A DNA stretch of 48,017 nucleotides from Desulfobacteraceae bacterium. Lineage in GTDB: Bacteria; Desulfobacterota; Desulfobacteria; Desulfobacterales; JAABSP01. Numbering within the stretch: the first letter of the stretch is position 1; the number at the start of each line of letters is the position of its first letter. This document shows positions 27,561-36,083 of the stretch, piece by piece. A model generated the notes under the pieces. It ran no database searches. It was not told the origin of the DNA and worked only from the letters and a program-made list of their open reading frames with translations. A program made the position numbers and the translations under genes. The stretch is from positions 1 through 48,017 of the forward strand of contig JAABTD010000010.1 of the NCBI GenBank assembly GCA_011390065.1, read 5' to 3'.

Positions 27561-28555
27561 ACCTTAAGATTTCACCGACGATCGACGAGATCCTGAAGAA
27601 AGGCGCCGATCTCAGCGGGATCGATCGGGAAGATGCCCTCCGCCTCTTGGATCTCGACCTCCATTCCCCGGAAACCTACGCCCTGATGCAGACCGCTAAC
27701 TGGATGACCCGCCATCAGTTCAAGGGAAAAGCGGAAAACCATTTCCACATCGGCGTCAACGCGGCTCCCTGCCCCATCAACTGCACCTTCTGCTCCCTGG
27801 CCGAAAACGTCGGGATCTTCAAGGAACGCATCGATTTCGCCGAAGAGAAGATCGTCAATTGGGCCCGGCTGGCCGAATCCCGGAACGCCGACGCCCTCAA
27901 CATCATGACCACCGGCAATTTCTCCTTTCAGCGGATTCTTGAAATCGGCCGGATGCTCACGTCCGCGGTTTCCACGCCGCTGGTGGCCAATACCCGGGAC
28001 ATCACCCACAAGGAGGGCGAACAGCTCCTGGCGGCCGGCTATGTCGGGGCCTATCACGCGGTTCGTCTGGGCGAGGGACGGGATACGCCGTTGAAAGTCG
28101 ACAAGCGGATCGAAACGATCCAGGCGTTAAAGGATGTGGGCCTTCGATGGATGAACTGCGTCGAGCCGGTGGGACCCGAACACGCCCATGAGGAGATCGT
28201 GGACCTGATGTTTCTGGCCAGGCAATACGGGGCCGCCTACAGCGGGGTCATGCGCCGGATCAATTTTCCGGGATCGCCCATGGAAAAGTACGGCATGATC
28301 ACCGAACTGGAAATGGCCAGGATGGTGGCGGTGAGCCGGCTGGTCATGGGCGACGCGCCCCGGGCCCATTGCACCCACGAACCCCACAGCGTTTCCCTCA
28401 TCGCCGGGGCCAATCTCTTCTTCCCCGAGGTGGGCTCCAGCCCCCGGGACGGTCTGTCCGACACCGAAGAAGGGCGCGGGAAAGGGATCGACGCGTGTCG
28501 GGCTTTGCAGACGGAGATGCATCTGGATCCGGATTTGCCGTCGAATTGTTTTTAG
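27557..28555 (+). CDS. BioB-like radical SAM protein, substrate unknown
   Basis: Radical SAM cysteines in APCPINCTFCSLAENVG (CxxxCxxC); GAYHAVRLGEGRDTPLKVDKRIETIQALKDVGLRWMNCVEPVGPEHAHEEIVDLM resembles the BioB-family core. Confidence 0.75.
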   Translation: MNLKISPTIDEILKKGADLSGIDREDALRLLDLDLHSPETYALMQTANWMTRHQFKGKAENHFHIGVNAAPCPINCTFCSLAENVGIFKERIDFAEEKIVNWARLAESRNADALNIMTTGNFSFQRILEIGRMLTSAVSTPLVANTRDITHKEGEQLLAAGYVGAYHAVRLGEGRDTPLKVDKRIETIQALKDVGLRWMNCVEPVGPEHAHEEIVDLMFLARQYGAAYSGVMRRINFPGSPMEKYGMITELEMARMVAVSRLVMGDAPRAHCTHEPHSVSLIAGANLFFPEVGSSPRDGLSDTEEGRGKGIDACRALQTEMHLDPDLPSNCF

Positions 28556-28635
28556 CTGTTCCGACCGTCCGCCGCCTTGGATTTCGATCCAGGGCGGCAT
28601 TGAACCGCGCGATGGATGCCATAAGGGTTCTCTCC

Positions 28636-29589
28636 ATGAAAAAATTTTCTCCCGTCTTCGCCTTTCTGATCCTCTTAACCGGCGCCGTCCCCTCCGCCCA
28701 CGCCCGGGACATCCGCGTCGGCACATGGAAAACCGCCCAGACCATCCAACCCTTTTTTTACGAACAATTCATGCCGAAAGAGACCAGGGTCTCGGTCTTT
28801 TCCTTCACCAACCCGGCGGACCAGAAGACCGCCCTGCTGGCCGGGAGCCTCGACATGTGCGGAACGACGATCGCCCACGCCATCCATTCGGCGTCGCTGG
28901 GGCAGCCCGTGGTCGTGGTGGCGGCCCTGTGCAACAAAAGTTCGGCCCTGGTGGTCGAAAAGGACGGCCCGGTGAAGACCGTTCCGGATCTCAAGGGCCG
29001 AAAAATCGGATATGTGCCCGGCACCATGCACGAAATCCTGCTCCGGGAGACCCTGATCCGGAACGGGCTGTCGCCGGCGACCGACGTAACGCTGATCCGG
29101 GTCGATTTTTTCGACATGGGGCTGGCCCTGGCCCGGGGCGGCATCGACGCCTTTCTTTCCGGGGAGCCCTTCCCCACCATGGCGGTGGCCCAGAGGTTCG
29201 GGGAAATCCTCTCCTACCCCTATTACGGCGAGTCCATCGGGACCATCAACGCCGGCATGCTGGTCAGGCGGGAGACCATCAAGAACAACCCGGATCTGGT
29301 ATACCGCCTGGTCAAGGCCCATGCCGAAGCCACCGAGCACCTGACGGATCACCCGGAGGAATGGCTCAAAAGGGCCGCCGATTTCGGGACGGATCTGTCG
29401 ATCCTGCGGAAGGCGGCTGCCAACATGGCGCTGGCCTGGCGAATGGACACGGTCTTTGTGGACCGGGTCAAGGCCCTGGGCAGCCGGATGGAGGCCCTGG
29501 GGGCGATCCAAAAACAGCCCGATTACGACCGGCTCTTCGATCTCTCCTTCGTCAAACGGGTCGCATCCGAAAACGGTCTCAAGGAGTGA
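28636..29589 (+). CDS. ABC transporter substrate-binding protein (NitT/TauT, NMT1-like)
   Basis: Signal peptide MKKFSPVFAFLILLTGAVPSAHA; SALVVEKDGPVKTVPDLKGRKIGYVPGTMHEILLRETLIRNGL typical of this family. Confidence 0.85.
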   Translation: MKKFSPVFAFLILLTGAVPSAHARDIRVGTWKTAQTIQPFFYEQFMPKETRVSVFSFTNPADQKTALLAGSLDMCGTTIAHAIHSASLGQPVVVVAALCNKSSALVVEKDGPVKTVPDLKGRKIGYVPGTMHEILLRETLIRNGLSPATDVTLIRVDFFDMGLALARGGIDAFLSGEPFPTMAVAQRFGEILSYPYYGESIGTINAGMLVRRETIKNNPDLVYRLVKAHAEATEHLTDHPEEWLKRAADFGTDLSILRKAAANMALAWRMDTVFVDRVKALGSRMEALGAIQKQPDYDRLFDLSFVKRVASENGLKE

Positions 29590-29599
29590 CGCCGCCTTG

Positions 29600-30400
29600 A
29601 TGAACGGGACCACCATCAAGAGCGGCCTTTCCGGTCTCCTGCCCTGGATCCTGCCGGCCCTTTTTTTCCTGACCTGGATCATCGTCAGCGGGACCGGGCT
29701 CGCGCCGACGTATCTCCTCCCCCACCCCGAAACCATCGGTCGGGCCGGGGTCGCCTATATCTTCGGCGATCCGGACCAGGGCGCTTACGCGGGGCGGTTT
29801 CTGAGCGACGCCCGAGCCAGCCTCTTCCGGGTGCTCATGGGGTTTTCCCTGGCCGCTCTTCTGGGCATCCCTCTGGGCATCCTGTCGGGTCGGACCATGG
29901 TCGTCCGCCGGCTGCTGAGCGCCTTCGTCAACGGCCTCCGGGCCGTCCCCGGCATCTGCTGGCTTCCCCTTGCCCTGGTCTGGTTCGGCATCGGGCTCAA
30001 GACCACAATTTTCCTGGTGGCTCTGGCCGCCTTTTTCCCCATCTACCTCAACGCCGCCGCCGGGGCCCGGAGCGTCGATCCCCTGCTGCTCCAGGCCGGG
30101 GCCATGATGGGGGTCCGCCGCTTGCGGGGGACCTTCGCCATCCTTCTGCCTGCCGCCATGCCCAGCATCATGACCGGCCTGCGGCTGGGGCTGGGGATCG
30201 CCTGGGCCTACCTGGTGCTGGGGGAACTCACCGGCGTGCCCGACGGCCTGGGGGCGGTCATCATGGACGCCCGGATGCTGGGCCGGATCGACATCATCGT
30301 GGTGGGGATCATCCTCATCGCCGTCATGGGCCGGATCAGCGATCTGATTCTTAAATCCGCCCTCCGGCAGCTCTTTAAAAGCGCAAGGCGTTTGACATGA
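29600..30400 (+). CDS. ABC transporter permease (NitT/TauT type)
   Basis: TM-rich; GFSLAALLGIPLGILSGRTMVVRRLLSAFVNGLRAVPGICWLPLALVWFGIGLKTTIFLVALAAFFPIYLNAAAGARS. Confidence 0.9.
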   Translation: MNGTTIKSGLSGLLPWILPALFFLTWIIVSGTGLAPTYLLPHPETIGRAGVAYIFGDPDQGAYAGRFLSDARASLFRVLMGFSLAALLGIPLGILSGRTMVVRRLLSAFVNGLRAVPGICWLPLALVWFGIGLKTTIFLVALAAFFPIYLNAAAGARSVDPLLLQAGAMMGVRRLRGTFAILLPAAMPSIMTGLRLGLGIAWAYLVLGELTGVPDGLGAVIMDARMLGRIDIIVVGIILIAVMGRISDLILKSALRQLFKSARRLT

Positions 30401-31224
30401 AGCCCCGACTCACGGTCGTCTCCCAAAAGGCGGCCCCCGACGTCCGATCCCCGATTCTGGAGGTCCGGTCCCTGACCAAGGTCTTCCGGTCGGCCCACGC
30501 CCCCGTAAAGGTACTGGCGGATATTGACATCGCCGCCGCCGCCGGGGAATTGATCTGCATTCTGGGACCCAGCGGATGCGGCAAATCGACGCTGCTCAAA
30601 ATCCTCTCGGGATTCATCAGGCCCAGCGCGGGGGAAATGCGCCTGAACAACCGGCCGATCACCCGGCCCGGCCCCGACCGGTGCGTTGTTTTCCAGGAGG
30701 ACGCCCTCTTCCCCTGGCTCACCGTGGCGGAGAACATCGCCTTCGGGCTCCGGGGAAAGATGAAAGACCGAAAAGCGGCCCGGCAGGAGGTGGACCGCTT
30801 CCTCTCTCTGGTGGGACTGACGGCCTACCGGGATTATCTGCCACGGGAGATCTCCGGCGGCATGAAGCAGCGGGTGGCCCTGGCCCGGGTGCTGATTCTG
30901 CAACCCCAGGTCCTCCTCATGGACGAGCCCTTCGCCTCCCTGGACGCCCTGGCCCGGGAGGAGATGCAGAACCTCCTCCTTTCGCTGTGGGACCAGCTGT
31001 CCCACACCATCCTGTTTGTCACCCACGACGTGGTGGAAGCGGCGACCCTGGCCGACCGCATTCTGGTGATGGACAAAAACCCCGGCCACATCTGCGCTGA
31101 AATCCCGGTGACCCCGGACCGGCCCCGCCGGCAGGACGAACCTGGATTCATTCGGTTCTGCCGCACCCTCCACGATGGACTGCGCGGCGGGTTCAGCGAA
31201 CGGAATTTTCCAGGATGGCCTTGA
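30397..31224 (+). CDS. ABC transporter ATP-binding protein (NitT/TauT type)
   Basis: Walker A LGPSGCGKSTLLKILSG; signature ISGGMKQRVALARVL; Walker B VLLMDEPFASLDAL. Confidence 0.95.
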   Translation: MKPRLTVVSQKAAPDVRSPILEVRSLTKVFRSAHAPVKVLADIDIAAAAGELICILGPSGCGKSTLLKILSGFIRPSAGEMRLNNRPITRPGPDRCVVFQEDALFPWLTVAENIAFGLRGKMKDRKAARQEVDRFLSLVGLTAYRDYLPREISGGMKQRVALARVLILQPQVLLMDEPFASLDALAREEMQNLLLSLWDQLSHTILFVTHDVVEAATLADRILVMDKNPGHICAEIPVTPDRPRRQDEPGFIRFCRTLHDGLRGGFSERNFPGWP

Positions 31225-31250
31225 CAAGGCGGGAAAAACAGCTATATATA
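31221..31250 (+). promoter_or_regulatory. Putative promoter for the zinc-ribbon ORF
   Basis: TTGACA (31221-31226), 18 nt, TATATA (31245-31250), or 16 nt to TATATA at 31243; overlaps the end of the ABC ATPase gene. Confidence 0.5.
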
Positions 31251-31291
31251 AACTCGGATTGCCAAAAACTGTGTTTACAGGAGAACGGATC

Positions 31292-31474
31292 ATGCCGGTG
31301 TATGAATTTGAATGCCCCAAGGGAACGGTGACCGAGCGGTTGGTGGAGATGGGAACCGAAGAAATCGAATGTCCTGAATGCCGTCAGAAAGCCATGAAAA
31401 TCATGTCCCTTTGCACTTTTGAGTTGAAGGGCGGCGGATGGTATTCAGACGGCTACGCCTCCAGGAAGTCCTGA
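31292..31474 (+). CDS. FmdB-like small zinc-ribbon protein
   Basis: MPVYEFECPKGTVTERLVEMGTEEIECPECRQKAMKIMSLCTFELKGGGWYSDGY; follows the FmdB N-terminal pattern and GGGWY C-terminal pattern. Confidence 0.75.
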   Translation: MPVYEFECPKGTVTERLVEMGTEEIECPECRQKAMKIMSLCTFELKGGGWYSDGYASRKS

Positions 31475-31511
31475 AGGAGCGTCGCCGGAGAACCCGCCAT
31501 CGGAACAGCGA

Positions 31512-31570
31512 AAAGCGCCCCGCGCCGGACGGAAACATCGGTTTCTCATCCGGCCGGGGCGTTTTCTTTT
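31512..31570 (+). terminator. Rho-independent terminator
   Basis: GCGCCCCGCGCCGGA ... TCCGGCCGGGGCG imperfect GC-rich hairpin followed by TTTTCTTTT. Confidence 0.8.
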
Positions 31571-31596
31571 AGCGAGGATTCGAGGAAGACGAGACC

Positions 31597-32760
31597 ATGA
31601 CGGAAGATCTGGCGGCATTCTGGGAACTAGTCAAAGACGTTTGGGTCAACGGCCTCTACGGCATCAATATCGGACGGTATGTTTCCGCCGTTCTTATTCT
31701 GGTCTGTTTTCTTCTGCTGCGCCGCCTGTTTACCCGGTTCGTATTGAGCCGCGTGCGCCATCTGACGGACCGGACCACCACCGAATTCGACGACAGCCTC
31801 ATGGCGGCCCTGGAAGCCCCCATCCGGTTCATGCCCATCGTCCTCGGCCTCTTCTTCGCCACCCAGTACCTTTCCCTGGACGGACTGCCCGCAACCTTCA
31901 TGCACCGGGTCAACCAGTCGCTCATCGTGTTCGTGATCTTCTGGGGACTGTTCAATTTCGTCGGTCCGCTCACTTTCTGGTTCAAACGGCTGGAACGCCT
32001 CTTCACCCCTTCTCTGGTGGAATGGTTGATCAAAGCCATGAAGGGGGCCTTTTTCTTTATCGGCGCCGCCACCATCCTCGAAGTGTGGGGCATCCAGGTG
32101 GGGCCCATTATCGCCGGCCTGGGCCTCCTGGGCGTGGCCGTGGCCCTTGGGGCCCAGGATTTGTTCAAGAACCTGATCTCGGGCATCCTGATCCTGGCGG
32201 AACGGCGGTTCATGCGAGGGGATTGGATCCGGGTCGACGGCGTGGTGGAGGGAACAGTGGAATCCATCGGGTTCCGGTCAACGCTGGTGCGCCGCTTCGA
32301 CAAGGCCCCGGTCTATGTGCCCAACGCCAAGCTGTCGGACAGCCTGGTCATCAATTTCAGCCAGATGACCCACCGTCGCATTTACTGGAACATCGGCATT
32401 AAATACTCGGCCACCGTGGACCAGCTCAGAGAAATCCGAAACGGCATCGCCACTTATGTGACCAGCAGTCCCGACTTTGCCAAGCCGCCCCTGGCTGAGA
32501 TGTTCGTCCGCATCGACGGCTTCGGGGAATCGGCCATCGACGTGATGCTCTATTGTTTCACCAAGACCACCGTCTGGGGGGAGTGGCTCAAGATCAAGGA
32601 AGAGCTGGCCTACAAGATCAAGGAAATCGTGGAAAACGTCGGCGCCGAATTCGCCCTGCCCGGCCGGTCGCTCTATATCGAAACGCTTCCGACGGAAAAG
32701 CCGGAAGCCTTTATTCCGCCGGACAATGCGGCGCTCGAGGAAGAGGAAGGTGAGGCTTAG
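31597..32760 (+). CDS. MscS-family mechanosensitive ion channel
   Basis: GLGLLGVAVALGAQDLFKNLISGILILAERRFMRGDWIRVDGVVEGTVESIGFRSTLVRRFDKAPVYVPNAKLSDSLVINFSQM. Confidence 0.95.
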   Translation: MTEDLAAFWELVKDVWVNGLYGINIGRYVSAVLILVCFLLLRRLFTRFVLSRVRHLTDRTTTEFDDSLMAALEAPIRFMPIVLGLFFATQYLSLDGLPATFMHRVNQSLIVFVIFWGLFNFVGPLTFWFKRLERLFTPSLVEWLIKAMKGAFFFIGAATILEVWGIQVGPIIAGLGLLGVAVALGAQDLFKNLISGILILAERRFMRGDWIRVDGVVEGTVESIGFRSTLVRRFDKAPVYVPNAKLSDSLVINFSQMTHRRIYWNIGIKYSATVDQLREIRNGIATYVTSSPDFAKPPLAEMFVRIDGFGESAIDVMLYCFTKTTVWGEWLKIKEELAYKIKEIVENVGAEFALPGRSLYIETLPTEKPEAFIPPDNAALEEEEGEA

Positions 32761-32774
32761 CGGTTTCGCCCGGC

Positions 32775-33599
32775 TCAGCGCCCCGGAAGGAGCCCCTCTC
32801 GTTTCCGTTTCAGGGCATGGACCGCGAGAAAGGTTTCCCATTCCGATGACGGTTTTCCCCAGGACCCGTCTGCGCTCTGGGACATCATGAGAGGGACGAG
32901 GGCTTTTTCCACCTGATCCTCGGCTGTCTCCGCGTCCAGATGGGCCAGGGCGTTGAAGGTGAGAAAGAAGGGGAAGGGCTCCTCCCAGCGGCCGGAATCC
33001 GCCTGCTGTTCCGCCAGAAAGGCCGTTGCAGATTCGGCGACAGGCGCTGCGGCGAATTCCGGATGGACCACCAGGGCGCGGAAGATATTGGTGAAAGAGG
33101 AGGGATCGTGGTCGTAGAAATCGTTCCGGAGGCACTCGGCAATCAATTGGCCATACAGCTGAAGCACGTCCCGGCTGTCTGCCCGCCCGAATACCGTGCT
33201 CAGAAACAGGGCGGCGCTGGTGATGAAAACGTCGCCCCGGCTCTGGGTGAAGGGGAGCCCCTCCAGCGCCACCGGGTCGAGGTCGTCGACGTGGGTGGTC
33301 CGGTTTTCGATGAAAATTTCCCTGGCCAGATCCATGAGCCGGTCCAGCGCCCGATCGATGACCGGATCCGGGTCTCGAAGCGTCAAATGGAGGCCGAACA
33401 GACGGTGGATGGTGGTCAGGGCTGAATGGGCCCACAGCCCATCGCTGGTCCGGTCCGCCAGCAGCTCGCCGACGGTTCGATTGACATCTCTCTGGAAAAC
33501 GGGATCATCGGCCTGTCCGAGCCATCGCTTCCGGGCGTAAAGCCCCCAGGGCGTGACGCTTTTCCGGAAAACGACCAAGGGATCGTACTCAAGCTGCAT
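32775..33599 (-). CDS. Squalene cyclase/prenyltransferase-like (alpha/alpha toroid) repeat protein
   Basis: QQADSGRWEEPFPFFLTFNALAHL and QSADGSWGKPSSEWETFLAVHALKRKREG repeats, plus an N-terminal RTSDGLWAHSAL copy. Confidence 0.6.
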   Translation of the reverse strand: MQLEYDPLVVFRKSVTPWGLYARKRWLGQADDPVFQRDVNRTVGELLADRTSDGLWAHSALTTIHRLFGLHLTLRDPDPVIDRALDRLMDLAREIFIENRTTHVDDLDPVALEGLPFTQSRGDVFITSAALFLSTVFGRADSRDVLQLYGQLIAECLRNDFYDHDPSSFTNIFRALVVHPEFAAAPVAESATAFLAEQQADSGRWEEPFPFFLTFNALAHLDAETAEDQVEKALVPLMMSQSADGSWGKPSSEWETFLAVHALKRKREGLLPGR

Positions 33600-33685
33600 G
33601 GAAACCTCCGTTGATGGAAATGGCCAAGTCTGATATGATTCAGAACATCAAAGACATTCAACGCTGAACAGGAGGAACTCCGTTA

Positions 33686-34348
33686 ATGCAGTTGCCTGAC
33701 AACATCCATGCCTTCATGTGGGAATCCATGGCCGCCAATAATTGCAATACCTACCTCATCGATGGTCCCACCCGCATTCTCGTCGATCCCGGCCACATCC
33801 AGTTTTTCAATCATGTGGAAGAGGGCCTCTCCCGCATCGGCCTGACGACGGACGATATCGGACTGATCATCTGCACCCACTGCCACCCCGATCACCTCGA
33901 GGCGGCGACGCTGTTTTCGGACAAGCCCGCCCTGCTGGCGTTCCATCAGGCGGCCTGGTCCCTGATCAGGGAGATGGACCCGCTTATGACCTCTTTCGGG
34001 ATCAAGCCCGAAGATTGCCAGCCCGATTTTTTCCTTCAGGAAGGGGACCTCTCGGTCAATGGGATTGACCTCCGGGTGATCCACGCACCCGGTCATTCCC
34101 CCGGCTCCGTGGCCCTCTACTGGGCGGACCGAAAGGCCCTTTTTACCGGCGACGTGATCTTCAAGGAGGGGCTGGGCCGAACCGATCTGCCGGGCGGCAA
34201 CGGCGATCAACTCAAAGAAAGCATCCGCCGCCTGGCGGGCATCGACGCCGAATGGATCTTTCCCGGCCACGGAGAGGCCGTAGCCGGCGCGGGCGCCGTA
34301 ATCCGCAACTTCGAAAACATAGAAAACTACTGGTTCAACTACATTTAA
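33686..34348 (+). CDS. MBL-fold metallo-hydrolase
   Basis: CTHCHPDHLEAA (HxHxDH-related motif), VIHAPGHSPGSVALYW, FTGDVIF, FPGHGEAV. Confidence 0.92.
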   Translation: MQLPDNIHAFMWESMAANNCNTYLIDGPTRILVDPGHIQFFNHVEEGLSRIGLTTDDIGLIICTHCHPDHLEAATLFSDKPALLAFHQAAWSLIREMDPLMTSFGIKPEDCQPDFFLQEGDLSVNGIDLRVIHAPGHSPGSVALYWADRKALFTGDVIFKEGLGRTDLPGGNGDQLKESIRRLAGIDAEWIFPGHGEAVAGAGAVIRNFENIENYWFNYI

Positions 34349-34350
34349 GC

Positions 34351-34387
34351 GTCCCCCCCTTTCCTGAAAAGGAGAGGGGGGAATTTT
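34351..34387. terminator. Intrinsic terminator, possibly bidirectional, between convergent genes
   Basis: TCCCCCCCTTTCC-TGAA-AAGGAGAGGGGGGA hairpin followed by ATTTT. Confidence 0.7.
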
Positions 34388-34920
34388 CACCCGCCCGCCA
34401 ACCGCTTTTTCTCCTTCTCCAGCCGCGTTCCGTAATCCTTACGAAGCCCGGCGACCTTCTCTTTCCAAACCCCATCAGCCCGGGGATTGGGGATGACGGC
34501 GGATCCGCTGATCCTCTGATCCCGGGCCAGTTCTTTTTTAAGTTCCCCCATGCGATCGCTGATGGCTTTCCGGACATCCGATTCATACCCCGCGATCAAA
34601 TCCGACAGCGGCGTCGGATCGATTCCGCACCGCTCCGCCAGGAAATCGAGGATCGGCCCATTGTCCCAGTCGAATTCGATCCGGTCCATGATTTCCCGGC
34701 AGACCACGGATTCGTCCGATATGGCGTACTGCTCCTGGAGGGCCGTCAGGTCGCGGCGCAGCTCCTCCCGTTTGAGGGTCCCCTCCCTGTAGCGCTCCAC
34801 CAGGCCCTGGAGACGTTTCCGGAATTCCTCCCGGTTTTTCTCCGCCTTTTCTTCCTGGCTCAGGGTCAGGTTCCGGGTTCGTTCCATCACCAGGTCGAGG
34901 GTGCTTTTAATCTCCGCCAT
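34387..34920 (-). CDS. Hypothetical coiled-coil protein
   Basis: 177 aa; charged heptad-like N-terminus MAEIKSTLDLVMERTRNLTLSQEEKAEKNREEFRKRLQGLVERYREG. No family recognised. Confidence 0.6.
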   Translation of the reverse strand: MAEIKSTLDLVMERTRNLTLSQEEKAEKNREEFRKRLQGLVERYREGTLKREELRRDLTALQEQYAISDESVVCREIMDRIEFDWDNGPILDFLAERCGIDPTPLSDLIAGYESDVRKAISDRMGELKKELARDQRISGSAVIPNPRADGVWKEKVAGLRKDYGTRLEKEKKRLAGG

Positions 34921-34930
34921 GGGGCGCCTC

Positions 34931-35338
34931 CTAATAGGTCTGAAGAATCTTTTTTACGGTCTCGCCGTCGGCGCCGGACCCGAAATGGGCCATGATGGGC
35001 CGCATGGCCTGCATCTTGTTCTTGAACTGGGAGAAATCGATGTTGGCGTCAATCCAGGCCCGGATCTCGGCTTCGTCGGCTGTTTGAGGCAGATAGCTTT
35101 CAATGATCCGCAGGTATTCGGCATCGGCGATTTTGCCGCTTTTTCCCATGGCGTCAGCGGTCTCCCGCTCTGATTTGGCGAGTTTTTTCAGAATCCGGAC
35201 GGCCTCCTCGTCTGAAATTTCCTTGCCGGCGGTCCGGGCAAACTCGCCCATGATCACCCGGATGGCGTTTTTCCGCGCTTCGTCCCGGGCCTTCATCGCT
35301 GCGGCCAGGTCCTTCTTGATGGTTTGCTGCAAGGTCAT
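34931..35338 (-). CDS. GatB/YqeY domain-containing protein
   Basis: TLQQTIKKDLAAAMKARDEARKNAIRVIMGEFAR...ADAEYLRIIESYLPQTADEAEIRAWIDANI. Confidence 0.88.
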   Translation of the reverse strand: MTLQQTIKKDLAAAMKARDEARKNAIRVIMGEFARTAGKEISDEEAVRILKKLAKSERETADAMGKSGKIADAEYLRIIESYLPQTADEAEIRAWIDANIDFSQFKNKMQAMRPIMAHFGSGADGETVKKILQTY

Positions 35339-35353
35339 CTTGCGGTCTCTCCT

Positions 35354-35797
35354 TTACGGTTTCAACACATTGAATCCCAGTGTCGGGTCGAAGCGGCGCA
35401 CAGCGCCGGTGTCGGTGAGTTCGAAAAGGATCGCCTCCATGACCTGCCACACCCGGACCCCCTGTCGGATGCATCCGGTGACGGTTTCTTCCTCTCGACC
35501 GCAGGCCATGTGCATGTGCAGGATGGGCGTGCCAGATTCATCGGGAAACAGGGTGCCGACGCCGGCGACCTCGTGAACCGACTCCAGGAGTCGGGTCATG
35601 GGCGTGATGGGCCGGGCGTCGCCCCTTTCGGGCCCCGTCACCAGCCGGCTGTCCCGGTCGCCGCCCCCGAGAATGATCAGAGCCCCGGCCCGGATCGACC
35701 GGTCTGCGGCAAAACTTTCGATGGCCTCGTGGACCACGTCGCCGTCCTCCAGGCGGATGGTGAAGATGCGTCCCATGCGGGCCTCGGAGTATTTCAT
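35354..35797 (-). CDS. PPC/DUF296 domain protein
   Basis: MGRIFTIRLEDGDVVHEAIESFAADRSIRAGALIILGGGDRDSRLVTGP; LHMHMACGREEETVTGCIRQGVRVWQVMEAIL. Confidence 0.85.
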   Translation of the reverse strand: MKYSEARMGRIFTIRLEDGDVVHEAIESFAADRSIRAGALIILGGGDRDSRLVTGPERGDARPITPMTRLLESVHEVAGVGTLFPDESGTPILHMHMACGREEETVTGCIRQGVRVWQVMEAILFELTDTGAVRRFDPTLGFNVLKP

Positions 35798-35816
35798 GCG
35801 TTCCTCCGCTATCGGG

Positions 35817-36083
35817 TCAAGATGCCGGTTTTCCCACTGGGATGAGGCAGAGCGGTTTTTCCCGGTCTCCGGCCAGAATCACTTTTGCCGCATCGGCGTC
35901 GTGAAAGGCCCCGACCGGGACCGCCCCCAGCTTTCTGGCCACGGCCTGGAGCAGGATGTTTTGCGCGGCATGGCCGGCCTCCATGTGAACGTTCCAGAGG
36001 CGTTCCGCTTTCCTGTTCGGGTCCGGGAAGGGAAACCGTCTTCTTCTGATGGTCTGCGGTCGTGTCCGCACCTCCTTTTTCAT
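35817..36083 (-). pseudogene. Truncated C-terminal nitroreductase (SagB-like) fragment
   Basis: ERLWNVHMEAGHAAQNILLQAVARKLGAVPVGAFHDADAAKVI...KPLCLIPVGKP matches the C-terminal nitroreductase pattern EAGHaaQNllLqA; the preceding ~100 aa of such a domain are missing. ATGA overlap with the upstream sucrose synthase stop. Confidence 0.6.
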
